Shown here: positions 7,241 through 15,420 of the stretch, piece by piece
How positions within the stretch are numbered: position 1 is the stretch's first letter
Layout of the letters: every line of letters starts with the position of its first letter
Assembly: GCA_964639885.1 (NCBI GenBank)
Contig: CAZXEH010000002.1
Span: forward strand, 1 to 64,000
DNA length: 64,000 nt
Direction of reading: 5' to 3'
Origin: JAGNLA01 sp964639885
Lineage (GTDB): Bacteria; Caldisericota; Caldisericia; JAAYUI01
Program-made: the position numbers and the translations under genes
Notes under the pieces: generated by a model
The model's database searches: none
Told to the model about the DNA's origin: nothing
The model's input: the letters and a program-made list of their open reading frames with translations, nothing else

Positions 7241-9676
7241 TAACCTTATCGCCGTCTCAAGCACAGGATCGACAGCTTTCTTCCATGTCAGCGAATCGAC
7301 CAGCACTGGCAAATCGGGCGTGAGTGTGAAGCTGTTGTCGTTCTGGTCAAAGCTGTAGGTTTCAGTGGGAATCCAGATTGTAAGCATTTCGTTGGCAAGA
7401 ACGACGGCATCAGGGTTTCCAGCGTGGTTCGGTTTCGTGCCTGTACAATCACCTATGATTTTGGCTTTGCAGAGGTTTTTCAACATACAAGCGTATGAAA
7501 CTGAGCTCCCACCAGTGTATTTGTCGACAAGCACAAAAACGGGCAACCTCATGGCGTTTGCCTTAACCACTATCTTCCTGATGAAATCATTGGCGAACTT
7601 CATTTTACTGCCTGGATTTCCTCTAAGATCGACTACAAACCTTGATGGATAGTTACTTTCGTATATTTTGTCAAAGTCCTGGTTGAAAGCCTCGAATAGG
7701 TATGAATCTTGTTCAGACTTGGCCATTCTGATGTAAAACGATTTCGTATCGCCCAAGAACTTAAGCCAGTAGTTAGTTTTTCCTGACATGAAAAGCGGGA
7801 GCTTCTCTTTGTCATCGTATGGTTTGAGTGTTAGTGTGTTCTCCTCGTTCATCAACTCGTCTTTCAGAACAACTAAAGTTTCACAACCGTTTTCATCCTC
7901 GAAGGTCAATTCAACCTTTGCCTGGTCTTCAACCAGTCCAAGGTATTTCAAAACATCGGGCATGATCGCATACTTTGTGAAGTTTGCAGCCATTCCGTTG
8001 AAATTGTCGGCCGGGAAAAGCTCCCTGAATTTTAACATCAGTTCGTTGTCAACCTTGAGCTTGCCAATTTTTGTCAGCTTCAAACCAAGCAGGCTCTCAT
8101 TTTTCTTTGATGCCTGCTGGACTAACATTCCATCAGTCAACGAAACCAACCTGAATGGCATGGTCGGAAGATCAATATCCACTCTGAATTCCGGCACTTT
8201 TGACTTTGCAACAAGGCTTTGTATTTCGAGTATGATTTGAGCGTCCGACAACTCGGAAATTTTGGCCGTTATTGTGTTGATGAGCCTCTCGATATCGGCT
8301 TTCGAGATGTCGACGTATTTGGATTCTGAAATAAGCCGTGTTTTCAGTTCATCCAAATCCTGCTGCCACTTCTGTGCTCTTGTCAAGACTGGCTTTGGTG
8401 GTGGCTTGTACTCTGGAATCTTGACCTTGCCTTCAACGATTTTGTTCATGATTGGATCGATGCCGTTGAAATATTCTTCAGCTGTTGTTTCTGTGAGATC
8501 ATCGGGGTAAAGCGAGTCAGGATCGGAATCAACCAGATACCTGAAGTATTTGATCGAGTAGCTGACGCTCACTTTTACAGACTCGAGGTCAAACGACCTC
8601 ACCTCACCGTAGCTGTTGGGTTTACCTCCTGTTGGCTCACCGATGAAGGTTGCTTTGGTCCGGAGCTTGAACTGGAGAGCGTTTAAAACGGCTGACGAGA
8701 AGGTTGGCTTGTCAATGATGACAAACAGTCTTGAAGGGTCGTTCAAAGGCAGCCCTGAGATCCAGTCAATCATTGGGCTGGCGATTGCCGAGTTTCCTCC
8801 GGTGTTGAAACGGAGATCAACCACCAATGTTTTTGGATGATTCTTCTGGTAGACATCCTTTATATCCGCAAGGAAATCGCTGAACCTGTAGTCGATGTAC
8901 TCCCTGCACCTGTTGTATTGGATGTAGAGCAGTTTCAAATCCTCGGAGTAACCCATCCAGTACAGGTATCTGGCAGCCCTGAAAAGTGGTGGACTGTTTC
9001 TGATAATTTCCTGGTATTTGGAATCCTTCTCCCATGGAATCAGGCTGTAGTCATTGTAAGGTCTTGAAAAGACATCTACACGCTTTCCATCTTTGCCCTC
9101 AAAGGTGAATTTTGTTGAATTCTTCTGTTTGATCAAACCAAGGCTGTCCAGAAAATCATAATCTGTCAGCCAGTAGAGCAGTCTATACTTCAACCATGAT
9201 TCATTCTCATGGGAGATGTAGTCTTTGGCATCATCAACAATCTTATCAATTGGCTTGTCCTCGATTGCCACAAGCCTTTTACAGAAGGCGTCCTTTTCTG
9301 AAAGTGTTGCTGCCTCGCAGAATATGCCATCCTTGAACCACTGGAATTCATATGGGTAAACCTCGTAGGTTCCATAATAGTATGCACCGGTGTGCGAGTC
9401 GCCAACTGATGCAACAATTTTCATAATCCTTGTTCTGATCTGGTTGTCTTTCAGGTTGGGTATCTGCTCTATCAGGTCGTCGCAGGATTTCTCCCACTGA
9501 GCCTTTGTAATCTTGAAGAAAAGGTTTTTGTGAAGCTGTGGTAGCTGCCCTTTCAGGAATGAAATCTGAATCTTCCAATTGTCATCCCTGTCATTGGCTT
9601 TGATTTGAACTGGTTGCAACAGCAATGAGACGATGAGTATGGCAAGGACTCCACTTTTTAACGATTTGCTGATCAT
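7235..9676 (-). CDS. Secreted protein with two tandem S41 (C-terminal-processing-peptidase-like) domains
   Basis: 813 residues from ATG 9676, chosen because GGAGGG precedes it and a signal peptide follows (MISKSLKSGVLAILIVSLLL). The frame stays open upstream to 9751 without a ribosome site. The chain holds two homologous halves (about 30-440 and 460-813). Each has the S41 core strand VVDLRxNxG (LVVDLRFNTGG; FVVDLRGNPGS), a serine-rich nucleophile region (TFSSAV near 325-330; TGGSSVSYA near 721-729) and, 25-30 residues on, a Gly-Lys/Thr-Lys segment (EPTGGKPN; DCTGTKPN) where the catalytic lysine would lie. No PDZ domain is recognised. Probably an extracytoplasmic serine peptidase. Whether both sites are active cannot be told. 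The 3' end shares a terminator with rpsT. Confidence 0.85.
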   Translation of the reverse strand: MISKSLKSGVLAILIVSLLLQPVQIKANDRDDNWKIQISFLKGQLPQLHKNLFFKITKAQWEKSCDDLIEQIPNLKDNQIRTRIMKIVASVGDSHTGAYYYGTYEVYPYEFQWFKDGIFCEAATLSEKDAFCKRLVAIEDKPIDKIVDDAKDYISHENESWLKYRLLYWLTDYDFLDSLGLIKQKNSTKFTFEGKDGKRVDVFSRPYNDYSLIPWEKDSKYQEIIRNSPPLFRAARYLYWMGYSEDLKLLYIQYNRCREYIDYRFSDFLADIKDVYQKNHPKTLVVDLRFNTGGNSAIASPMIDWISGLPLNDPSRLFVIIDKPTFSSAVLNALQFKLRTKATFIGEPTGGKPNSYGEVRSFDLESVKVSVSYSIKYFRYLVDSDPDSLYPDDLTETTAEEYFNGIDPIMNKIVEGKVKIPEYKPPPKPVLTRAQKWQQDLDELKTRLISESKYVDISKADIERLINTITAKISELSDAQIILEIQSLVAKSKVPEFRVDIDLPTMPFRLVSLTDGMLVQQASKKNESLLGLKLTKIGKLKVDNELMLKFRELFPADNFNGMAANFTKYAIMPDVLKYLGLVEDQAKVELTFEDENGCETLVVLKDELMNEENTLTLKPYDDKEKLPLFMSGKTNYWLKFLGDTKSFYIRMAKSEQDSYLFEAFNQDFDKIYESNYPSRFVVDLRGNPGSKMKFANDFIRKIVVKANAMRLPVFVLVDKYTGGSSVSYACMLKNLCKAKIIGDCTGTKPNHAGNPDAVVLANEMLTIWIPTETYSFDQNDNSFTLTPDLPVLVDSLTWKKAVDPVLETAIRLK

Positions 9677-9810
9677 TTCACCCTCCTGATGATCATGGAA
9701 CCATTTTAGTCTATTTTTCGTAAAAAATAAACTTTTGTCGATTTTTGGCAAATATGCCTGGTTTGTTGTTTTTTGCTGGAATAACTGGACAAACAGGATA
9801 TACTGAGAAC

Positions 9811-10296
9811 ATGAAATACTTTGAATTTTCTAGATTTCATCGGGGAATACTTAATGAAATGCTCATGGATGCTTATTCCCAGGCTCAACAAATTGTTGAT
9901 AGGCACAAATCAGACTGGCAGGAGTTTGACAATTTTGTTTTTAACAACCTCAACTTCATGGACAAATGCGGGTTTGTATCAGTTGAAAATGATGAACCAA
10001 TCGGGTTTGTCTCCTGGGATCCAAGGAAGCTGCCTGATAGCATGGAGATTGGCCATAATTGCATAATTGGAAAGTTCAAAGGTAAAGGATATGGTTCACG
10101 ACAACTTGGCCACGCTTTGAAAACCATGGCTGAAAGAAAGCCATCAAGAATTCTTGTCAAAACTGGTAATACAGATTTTTTTATGCCAGCAAGGAAAATG
10201 TACCAGTCGGCTGGATTTGAAGATGAAAGAATTATAAAATCAGATGATCCCTCGGTTCCCGAGGTCGTAGAATTCAGTCTGAAACTTGGTTGCTAG
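9811..10296 (+). CDS. GNAT-family N-acetyltransferase
   Basis: 161 residues from ATG 9811. The acetyl-CoA loop is visible as GKFKGKGYGSRQLGHAL (consensus QxxGxG/A), followed by the typical strand and MYQSAGFEDE near the C-terminus. The substrate is unknown. The frame extends upstream to 9745, but the family alignment starts near MKYFEFSRFHRG. A -10-like TATACT (9799-9804) ends six bases before ATG and there is no clear ribosome site, so the mRNA could be leaderless; no good -35 is seen. The stop overlaps that of convergent holA in a shared CTAG (10293-10296). Confidence 0.85.
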   Translation: MKYFEFSRFHRGILNEMLMDAYSQAQQIVDRHKSDWQEFDNFVFNNLNFMDKCGFVSVENDEPIGFVSWDPRKLPDSMEIGHNCIIGKFKGKGYGSRQLGHALKTMAERKPSRILVKTGNTDFFMPARKMYQSAGFEDERIIKSDDPSVPEVVEFSLKLGC

Positions 10297-11276
10297 CGGA
10301 CGATCTGGAACAAGGCCGTTTCGATGGCCTCAAGCGCTTTTGCTGAGCCGGTTTTGAAGGAAATCTCGGCATTGTTAATCTGTTCAAGATAACTAAGCAG
10401 CTCCTCTCTTGAAAAAGATGAAGCTGTCTGCATTGCTTTTTTGGCAACAAACGGGTGGCAGGCGAGTTGTTTGGCAACCTCAGTCTGACTGGCTTTTTGG
10501 GCGACCATTGCCTGGGCTGCAAGAACCCTCAGGAAATGGTTGTACAGCATGACCACCATTCGTTCGGGTGGTTCTCCATCCCGTGCGAGTTTGTGAAGAA
10601 GTCTTATGCCTTTTGCTGTTTGTTTTGCTGCAAGCTCGTCGAGAACCTGGAAAATGACCACCTCGGTCTTTTCGTTTACAGTTTCCTTGACGTCTCTGGC
10701 TGTAACTTTTTTGGCATCGCCTACGTAGAAAACGATCTTGTCAATCTCCTGCGCAAGCATGGTCAGATCACCGAGGGTACGCTCCACGAGAATGGAGATT
10801 GCTTCGCTGTCAACTTCGCAACAATTGGTTTCAAACCTCTTTTTTGCCCATGACAAAATCATTTTGTCGTCGAGACCAGATTCCTTTATCACACAGGCGT
10901 TTGAGTTGAGGTATTTTCCGAGTGTTGTTGCTCCTGAAATGCCATCCTCTGTGAAAACCACAATATTTGTAGGGTTTGCCGATGCGAGTGATTCAGCAAT
11001 CTGCTTGCCTTTTTCAGCTTTGACCTTAGTGGCTCCGTCGACAAGTATGACCTTGCCTCCTGTTAGAAGTGATCCAGAGCTGACCAGAAAGGCAAAGTCA
11101 TTGGCATCGGTGTCTGAAAGGTCAACCTTTTCAATGGCCGATATATCGTTTGAAATCTTGCCTGAGATGGTTTTTATCAGCTCTTTTTCGAGATATGCGT
11201 TGTTTGAGCAAAGCCAGTAGATTTGTTTCGGTTCTTCTTTTTTCAGTCTTCTCAGTTCTTCAACAAGAGTGGTCAT
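10293..11276 (-). CDS. holA: DNA polymerase III delta subunit
   Basis: Clamp-loader subunit that opens the beta sliding clamp. 327 residues, normal length. The N-terminal AAA-like region includes IYWLCSNNAYLEKELI and SGSLLTGGKVILVDGATKVK. The central LGDLTMLAQEIDKIVFYVGD and the C-terminal helical domain (LYNHFLRVLAAQ) are typical of HolA. The start overlaps the asnS stop by four bases (ATGA), so the two are co-transcribed and probably translationally coupled. asnS-holA is not a common pairing. Confidence 0.9.
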   Translation of the reverse strand: MTTLVEELRRLKKEEPKQIYWLCSNNAYLEKELIKTISGKISNDISAIEKVDLSDTDANDFAFLVSSGSLLTGGKVILVDGATKVKAEKGKQIAESLASANPTNIVVFTEDGISGATTLGKYLNSNACVIKESGLDDKMILSWAKKRFETNCCEVDSEAISILVERTLGDLTMLAQEIDKIVFYVGDAKKVTARDVKETVNEKTEVVIFQVLDELAAKQTAKGIRLLHKLARDGEPPERMVVMLYNHFLRVLAAQAMVAQKASQTEVAKQLACHPFVAKKAMQTASSFSREELLSYLEQINNAEISFKTGSAKALEAIETALFQIVR

Positions 11277-12559
11277 GGATAGATGTGGTCAAGCAACCTT
11301 GGGAACGGAACTGTTTCCCTGACATGCTCAGAGTTGGCAAGCCAGCCGGTCATGCGCTCAATGCCCATGCCAAATCCCGAATGGACGAAGGTTCCATAAC
11401 GTCTGAGGTCAAGATACCATTCAAACGATTCAAGCCCATAACCATGCTCTTTGATTTTCTTAACGAGAATGTCGAGATTGTCTTCTCTCTGGGAAGCGCC
11501 GATGATCTCGCCGACACCCTCGGGAGCGATAATGTCGTCACAGAGCACAACTTTGGGGTTCTCAGGATCCTGCTTCATGTAGAAAGCTTTGACCTGTGCA
11601 GGGTATTTCTCGATGATGAGTGGTCTCTCGTTCATTTCAGACAGGATTGTTTCATCCGGTGCGCCAAAGTCGCTCCCCCAGACGATTTCCGAACCCTTTT
11701 CATTGAGGATTTTGACTGCTTCGGTGTAGGTGATTCTTGGGAAAGGAGTCACGATCTTTTCAAGCCTTGAGGTGTCACGCTCGAGTATTTTCATCTCTGT
11801 GGCACAGTTTCTCAGGACACTCTTGACCACGTATTCAACCATGTTCTCCTGAATGTGCATGTTTTCGTTGTGATCGACAAAGGCTGCTTCAGGCTCAACC
11901 TGCCAGAATTCGATGAGATGCCTTCTGGTTTTGCTCTTCTCAGCCCTGAAAACCGGACCAAAGCAGTAAACCCTGCCAAATGCAGCTGCAGCAGCTTCGT
12001 TGTAGAGCTGGCCAGACTGTGAGAGGAAAGCTGGTTTGCCGAAGTAGTCGGTCTCAAAAAGCGTTGTGGTTCCTTCACAGGCGGTTGGTGTGAGGCATGG
12101 GGCATCGATATTGAGGAATCCCTGTGAGTCCAGGAACTCTCTTGTAGCCTTGATAACTTGCGATCTGACACGAAGGGTTGCCCACTGCTTGTTTGAGCGC
12201 AGCCAGAGGTGACGATTTGCCATAAGGAAGCCTACACCGTGATCTTTTGGCGAAATTGGGTAATCGACGCTTTGCCCCATCAGCTCAATGTGTTTGACAT
12301 CGATCTCGTAAACACCTGGCTGTTTAGGATTTTCCTTGACTGTTCCGGTGAGTGTGAATGATGATTCCTGAGTCAGCGAGTTGGCAAGGGCAAACATTTC
12401 CGGTGAGACATTACCTGAAAAAACCACACACTGGCAAGTGCCCGTTCCATCGCGGATGACCAGGAAAACGAGTTTTCCCGACGATCTTGAGTTGTAGAGC
12501 CAACCGCTGAGTTTCACTTCACTGCCGACGTACCTGCCAAGTTCTGAAACGGTAACCAT
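11273..12559 (-). CDS. asnS: Asparaginyl-tRNA synthetase
   Basis: Charges tRNA-Asn with asparagine. 428 residues: an OB-fold anticodon-binding domain (VKLSGWLYNSRSSGKLVFLV) and a class II catalytic core. Motif 2 is at FRAEKSKTRRHLIEFWQVE, and the C-terminal motif 3 is GFGMGIERMTGW. Insertion-free length and the ending PFPRLLDHIYP fit AsnS better than AspS. AAGGAGG lies six bases before ATG 12559. It is the first gene of asnS-holA. Its presence suggests direct Asn-tRNA charging rather than only the amidotransferase route. Confidence 0.94.
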   Translation of the reverse strand: MVTVSELGRYVGSEVKLSGWLYNSRSSGKLVFLVIRDGTGTCQCVVFSGNVSPEMFALANSLTQESSFTLTGTVKENPKQPGVYEIDVKHIELMGQSVDYPISPKDHGVGFLMANRHLWLRSNKQWATLRVRSQVIKATREFLDSQGFLNIDAPCLTPTACEGTTTLFETDYFGKPAFLSQSGQLYNEAAAAAFGRVYCFGPVFRAEKSKTRRHLIEFWQVEPEAAFVDHNENMHIQENMVEYVVKSVLRNCATEMKILERDTSRLEKIVTPFPRITYTEAVKILNEKGSEIVWGSDFGAPDETILSEMNERPLIIEKYPAQVKAFYMKQDPENPKVVLCDDIIAPEGVGEIIGASQREDNLDILVKKIKEHGYGLESFEWYLDLRRYGTFVHSGFGMGIERMTGWLANSEHVRETVPFPRLLDHIYP

Positions 12560-12584
12560 TACAAACCTCCTTGAGATTTATAAA

Positions 12585-12613
12585 AAAATAGCGCAGTGAC
12601 CTTCCAATTTCAA
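12585..12613 (-). promoter_or_regulatory. Promoter of asnS-holA
   Basis: Minus strand: TTGAAA (12613-12608), 17-base spacer, TATTTT (12590-12585), about 25 bases before ATG 12559. Confidence 0.6.
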
Positions 12614-12641
12614 GGTAAAAAGGAAAGTTTAACAAAACCGC

Positions 12642-12670
12642 TTGCATTTGCGGGCGAGTTCTGCTATAAA
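12642..12670 (+). promoter_or_regulatory. Promoter of secG and tRNA-Leu
   Basis: TTGCAT (12642-12647), 17-base spacer, TATAAA (12665-12670) with an extended -10 TGC in front. Confidence 0.6.
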
Positions 12671-12714
12671 ACTTCGAGTCGAATCTATGGACAAAGAGGT
12701 TAGGTAACTAGAGA

Positions 12715-12957
12715 ATGCAGCTATTGAGAAACATCTTCATCGGAATAACGATAGTGACAGGCCTGGGCATGGTTCTGGGTTTCCTGTTCCAGTCACCAAG
12801 GGCTTCGGGACTGGGAGCAATCTCAGGCACAGCCTCAAGGTTCAAAGTCAGGGCTCCAAGGGATGAATTCCTTGAGAAGCTTACAATCATCTGCTCAATC
12901 ATCTTCACAGTGTTTGTAATCCTTCTCACAGTTATGAATCCAGACCTTTGGAGGTAA
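12715..12957 (+). CDS. secG: Preprotein translocase subunit SecG
   Basis: Small membrane subunit of the SecYEG channel. 80 residues with two hydrophobic segments (about 6-26 and 55-75). Between them is the SecG-like cytoplasmic loop FQSPRASGLGAISGTASRF, which matches the family pattern of a Gln/Ser-rich turn followed by GLGAxxG. Length and layout are normal. The start is ATG 12715; the ribosome site is weak. It lies directly upstream of tRNA-Leu (8-base gap), as often seen for secG, and the pair ends at the terminator at 13062. Confidence 0.87.
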   Translation: MQLLRNIFIGITIVTGLGMVLGFLFQSPRASGLGAISGTASRFKVRAPRDEFLEKLTIICSIIFTVFVILLTVMNPDLWR

Positions 12958-12965
12958 AGCAAAAC

Positions 12966-13050
12966 GCCGAGGTGGCGGAATTGGCAGACGCGTGCGTTTA
13001 AGGGGCGTATATGGAGACATGTGCGGGTTCAAGTCCCGCCCTCGGCACCA
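12966..13050 (+). tRNA. tRNA-Leu, anticodon reads AAG
   Basis: Acceptor GCCGAGG (12966-12972) pairs with CCTCGGC (13040-13046); CCA is encoded (13048-13050). D stem GCG/CGC, anticodon stem TGCGT/GCGTA, loop TTAAGGG (12998-13004), long class II variable arm ATG-GAGA-CAT, T arm GCGGG-TTCAAGT-CCCGC. Aligned to leucine tRNAs the anticodon is AAG at 13000-13002 with G37, as in CUN-decoding tRNAs. A one-base slip would give TAA, but it worsens the stem and would place G rather than A at 37. Confidence 0.9.
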
Positions 13051-13061
13051 AAAGTCACCAA

Positions 13062-13090
13062 CAAAACCGGAGAGAAATCTCCGGTTTTTC
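13062..13090 (+). terminator. Terminator of secG-tRNA-Leu
   Basis: Stem ACCGGAGA (13066-13073), loop GAAA, stem TCTCCGGT (13078-13085), followed by T5. Confidence 0.9.
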
Positions 13091-13135
13091 ATTTTAAAGG
13101 GATTTTGATAAAATGAATCTGAAAGAGGTGACCTT

Positions 13136-13609
13136 ATGACAAAAATCACACCCTTCCTTTGGTTTGATAGTCAGGCAATGGAAGCTGCAAATTTCTATGT
13201 TTCAATCTTTCCAAATTCCAAAATTACGAGCGTTGCGTATTACCCTGAAGGAAGCCCTGGACAAGCAGGTTCGGTAATGGTTGTGGAATTTGAGCTAGAC
13301 GGCAACACATTCACAGCCCTCAACGGCGGGCCTATATATCAGTTCACCTACGCGACATCCTTTTACATCCACTGCAAGACACAGGAAGAGGTTGACCATT
13401 ACTGGGACAAGCTCTCTGAAGGTGGAAAAAAGATTGAATGTGGCTGGCTTCAGGACAAATATGGGGTTCCGTGGCAGGTTGTCCCTGATGCTCTTGGCAG
13501 ACTGATGTCCGACCCTGACAAGAAAAAAGCTGCAGCAGTAACGCAGGCTATGCTGAAGATGACAAAGCTTGTCATTGCCGATTTGGAGAAGGTGTACAAC
13601 GAGGCATGA
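13136..13609 (+). CDS. VOC-family (PhnB-like) protein
   Basis: 157 residues of the PhnB / 3-demethylubiquinone methyltransferase-like branch of the vicinal oxygen chelate superfamily. The N-terminus ITPFLWFDSQAMEAANFYVS is the family signature, with FPNSKI, the FTALNGGP strand and YGVPWQVVPDAL near the C-terminus. These small cytoplasmic dimers are mostly of unknown substrate. GAGGTGA lies before ATG 13136. The stop overlaps the next gene's start by four bases (ATGA), so the two are one unit. Confidence 0.9.
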   Translation: MTKITPFLWFDSQAMEAANFYVSIFPNSKITSVAYYPEGSPGQAGSVMVVEFELDGNTFTALNGGPIYQFTYATSFYIHCKTQEEVDHYWDKLSEGGKKIECGWLQDKYGVPWQVVPDALGRLMSDPDKKKAAAVTQAMLKMTKLVIADLEKVYNEA

Positions 13610-14187
13610 GCATTGCCAGACCTGACCAGTCAACGATAAACGATTGCATCGACATCATTTGTGATGGATTCGAGACTGAATACCATGCACTGTTCAGGGT
13701 TCCAGTCGCTAGGCTCAAACCGTTTGTCAGACTGTCAATCGAGAGAGGCGACTCCTGGGTTTTGGTTGAAGATGGCGTGGTCAAGGGTGTGCTCATTCTC
13801 GACCATCACAAGCACAAAGGTGCAGGATTGAACGAACTCTTTAAGGTTTTATTCACAACAATCCCGGTCTGGTCAGCGATTTTTGCAGCCAGGTATCAAT
13901 TGGCACCGAGGGTATCCATAAAAGACTGTGTTCATATTGACCAGATTGCTGTTGGCAAAAACTTTCGGGGTCAGGGAATCGGAACAAAGCTTCTCGAGTC
14001 CACGGAACAAAGAACCAAAGAGCTAGGATTTTGCAAAATCAACCTGAGGGTGAGAGCCAACAACCCGGCATTCAACCTTTACAGGAGGTTCGGTTTTGAA
14101 ACCTTCCGGGAAGTCAGCTCTCTGATTTTCAGGTCTGCTTCAGGGTGCAGAACGGTTTATTTCATGGTCAAAACCATTTGTTCTTGA
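13606..14187 (+). CDS. GNAT-family N-acetyltransferase
   Basis: 193 residues. The acetyl-CoA signature is VGKNFRGQGIGTKLLESTEQ (about 120-140), followed by NLRVRANNPAFNLYRRFGFE, a typical GNAT ending. The N-terminal third is longer than the minimal fold and may shape the substrate pocket. It is coupled to the VOC gene by an ATGA overlap. The acceptor is unknown; pairing with a VOC protein suggests handling of small molecules, perhaps detoxification, but this is only inference. Confidence 0.88.
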   Translation: MSIARPDQSTINDCIDIICDGFETEYHALFRVPVARLKPFVRLSIERGDSWVLVEDGVVKGVLILDHHKHKGAGLNELFKVLFTTIPVWSAIFAARYQLAPRVSIKDCVHIDQIAVGKNFRGQGIGTKLLESTEQRTKELGFCKINLRVRANNPAFNLYRRFGFETFREVSSLIFRSASGCRTVYFMVKTICS

Positions 14188-14211
14188 TTTGCAGATGCAA
14201 CCAGTTAAAAT
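14184..14211 (+). promoter_or_regulatory. Promoter of tRNA-Val
   Basis: TTGATT (14184-14189), 16-base spacer, TAAAAT (14206-14211), ending 17 bases before the tRNA. Its -35 overlaps the stop codon of the GNAT gene. Confidence 0.6.
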
Positions 14212-14228
14212 GTCTCAAGCTCGTCAAC

Positions 14229-14303
14229 GGGTGGTTAGTTCAGCGGTAGAACGTCTGCCTTACACGCAGAAAGTCACAGGTTCGAATCCTGTATCACCCA
14301 CCA
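14229..14303 (+). tRNA. tRNA-Val (TAC)
   Basis: Acceptor GGGTGGT (14229-14235) pairs with ATCACCC (14293-14299); D stem GTTC/GAAC; anticodon stem TCTGC/GCAGA with loop CTTACAC, anticodon TAC at 14261-14263; T arm ACAGG-TTCGAAT-CCTGT; CCA encoded. Confidence 0.96.
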
Positions 14304-14320
14304 TTTCAACCTTTCCCCGC

Positions 14321-15340
14321 CTACAAAGACCTTACTGGTATTGGCATTTTAATCCTGCCTGAGTTCTTACCGTTTCCAAGGAACCATCTTATCGTTTCAA
14401 ACAGCATTTCGTTCACTGTTCTTGTTGTGTAGCCAAGTTCGGTGGTAGCCTTGAGGTGCGAGATGTCGCAGTTGCTTTGGAGAACCTCAATTGAATAAGG
14501 TGTAAACCTTGGTTTTGTATTTGTCAGCTTATAGTAGAGCGGTGCGATTGATGCCACAAATCTTGCCAGCATCAAAGGTATTTTTGATACGAATGGCCTT
14601 CTGCCTGATAAATGGTTGACCGAATGAATCAGATCTCTCACTGTAATCTTGTGACCGGAGAGGATGTAGTTTTGTCCGGGTGTCCCTTTGAGCCAAACCT
14701 GGATGAGACCGGTTGCCACATCCCTTACATCTACAAAATCGTATGCTCCGTCAATGTAAAGCAGGTTTCTGGCTTCGATGCAATCCAGAATGAGCTTCCC
14801 CATTTCTGAAATCCTGAAATCATAAGGCCCGATCACGCCAGTTGGACAGGCAATGATGGTTTCAAGATCTTCTCCGTTTGCCTCCTTGACAATCAATGAG
14901 GCCTGCGCTTTTGACTGGTCGTATGCACCGTAAGTGTTGTACGGGTCAAACGGCAGTGATTCATCGATCATCCTCCCCTTGGAAATTCGTTTGATTGCGT
15001 GGATCGAACTCGTGTAGACAAGCTTCTTGACACCATGCTTCCTGCAGACCTCAATCACATTCTTTGTTCCTTCAACATTTACTCGTTCAACGAGCTCGTT
15101 TCTGCCGGGCATGATCGAGATGACCCCTGAAAGGTGAAAAACCGTCTCAATACCCTCGAAAGCCCTGTCAAGACTCGCTGGATCGCAAACATCTCCAATC
15201 GTCGCCTCAAACTCCAAACCTTTGACCGGCTCAAGGCTCTCGCCTTCCAGGACTAGAATCCTTGGTTTCACGCCGATCGAGTTGAGCTGCCTGACCAAAA
15301 CGTTTCCGATATGGCCAGTGGCTCCGGTTACCAAAATCAT
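14321..15340 (-). CDS. Extended SDR / NAD(P)-dependent epimerase-dehydratase family protein
   Basis: 339 residues with an N-terminal Rossmann motif VTGATGHIGNVLV (4-16), a conserved region VYTSSIHAI, and YxxxK as YDQSKAQA. It resembles the dihydroflavonol-reductase-like branch of extended SDRs. The substrate is unknown; a nucleotide sugar or a small ketone are both possible. AGGAGG precedes ATG. Its promoter carries a perfect TetR-type operator across the -10 box, so it is probably induced by a small ligand. No TetR gene is present nearby. Confidence 0.88.
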   Translation of the reverse strand: MILVTGATGHIGNVLVRQLNSIGVKPRILVLEGESLEPVKGLEFEATIGDVCDPASLDRAFEGIETVFHLSGVISIMPGRNELVERVNVEGTKNVIEVCRKHGVKKLVYTSSIHAIKRISKGRMIDESLPFDPYNTYGAYDQSKAQASLIVKEANGEDLETIIACPTGVIGPYDFRISEMGKLILDCIEARNLLYIDGAYDFVDVRDVATGLIQVWLKGTPGQNYILSGHKITVRDLIHSVNHLSGRRPFVSKIPLMLARFVASIAPLYYKLTNTKPRFTPYSIEVLQSNCDISHLKATTELGYTTRTVNEMLFETIRWFLGNGKNSGRIKMPIPVRSL

Positions 15341-15368
15341 ATGACCTCCTTTATGCCAGTCGATAAAC

Positions 15369-15386
15369 TGACTGACACGTCAGTCA
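15369..15386. promoter_or_regulatory. TetR-type palindromic operator
   Basis: TGACTGAC-AC-GTCAGTCA, a perfect 8-base inverted repeat with a 2-base centre. It overlaps the predicted -10 box (15383-15388) of the epimerase promoter. This symmetry and spacing are typical for TetR-family dimers. The regulator is not encoded in the window. Confidence 0.7.
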
Positions 15387-15410
15387 TAACACCACAATTG
15401 ATTTTGTCAA
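15383..15410 (-). promoter_or_regulatory. Promoter of the SDR gene
   Basis: Minus strand: TTGACA (15410-15405), 16-base spacer, TATGAC (15388-15383). Confidence 0.65.
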
Positions 15411-15420
15411 CCTGAAAGGA

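Noticed and set aside
10293..10296. CTAG shared by the convergent stop codons of a GNAT gene and holA
   Set aside because: Real, but expected by chance for tightly packed convergent genes; no functional reason to highlight it.
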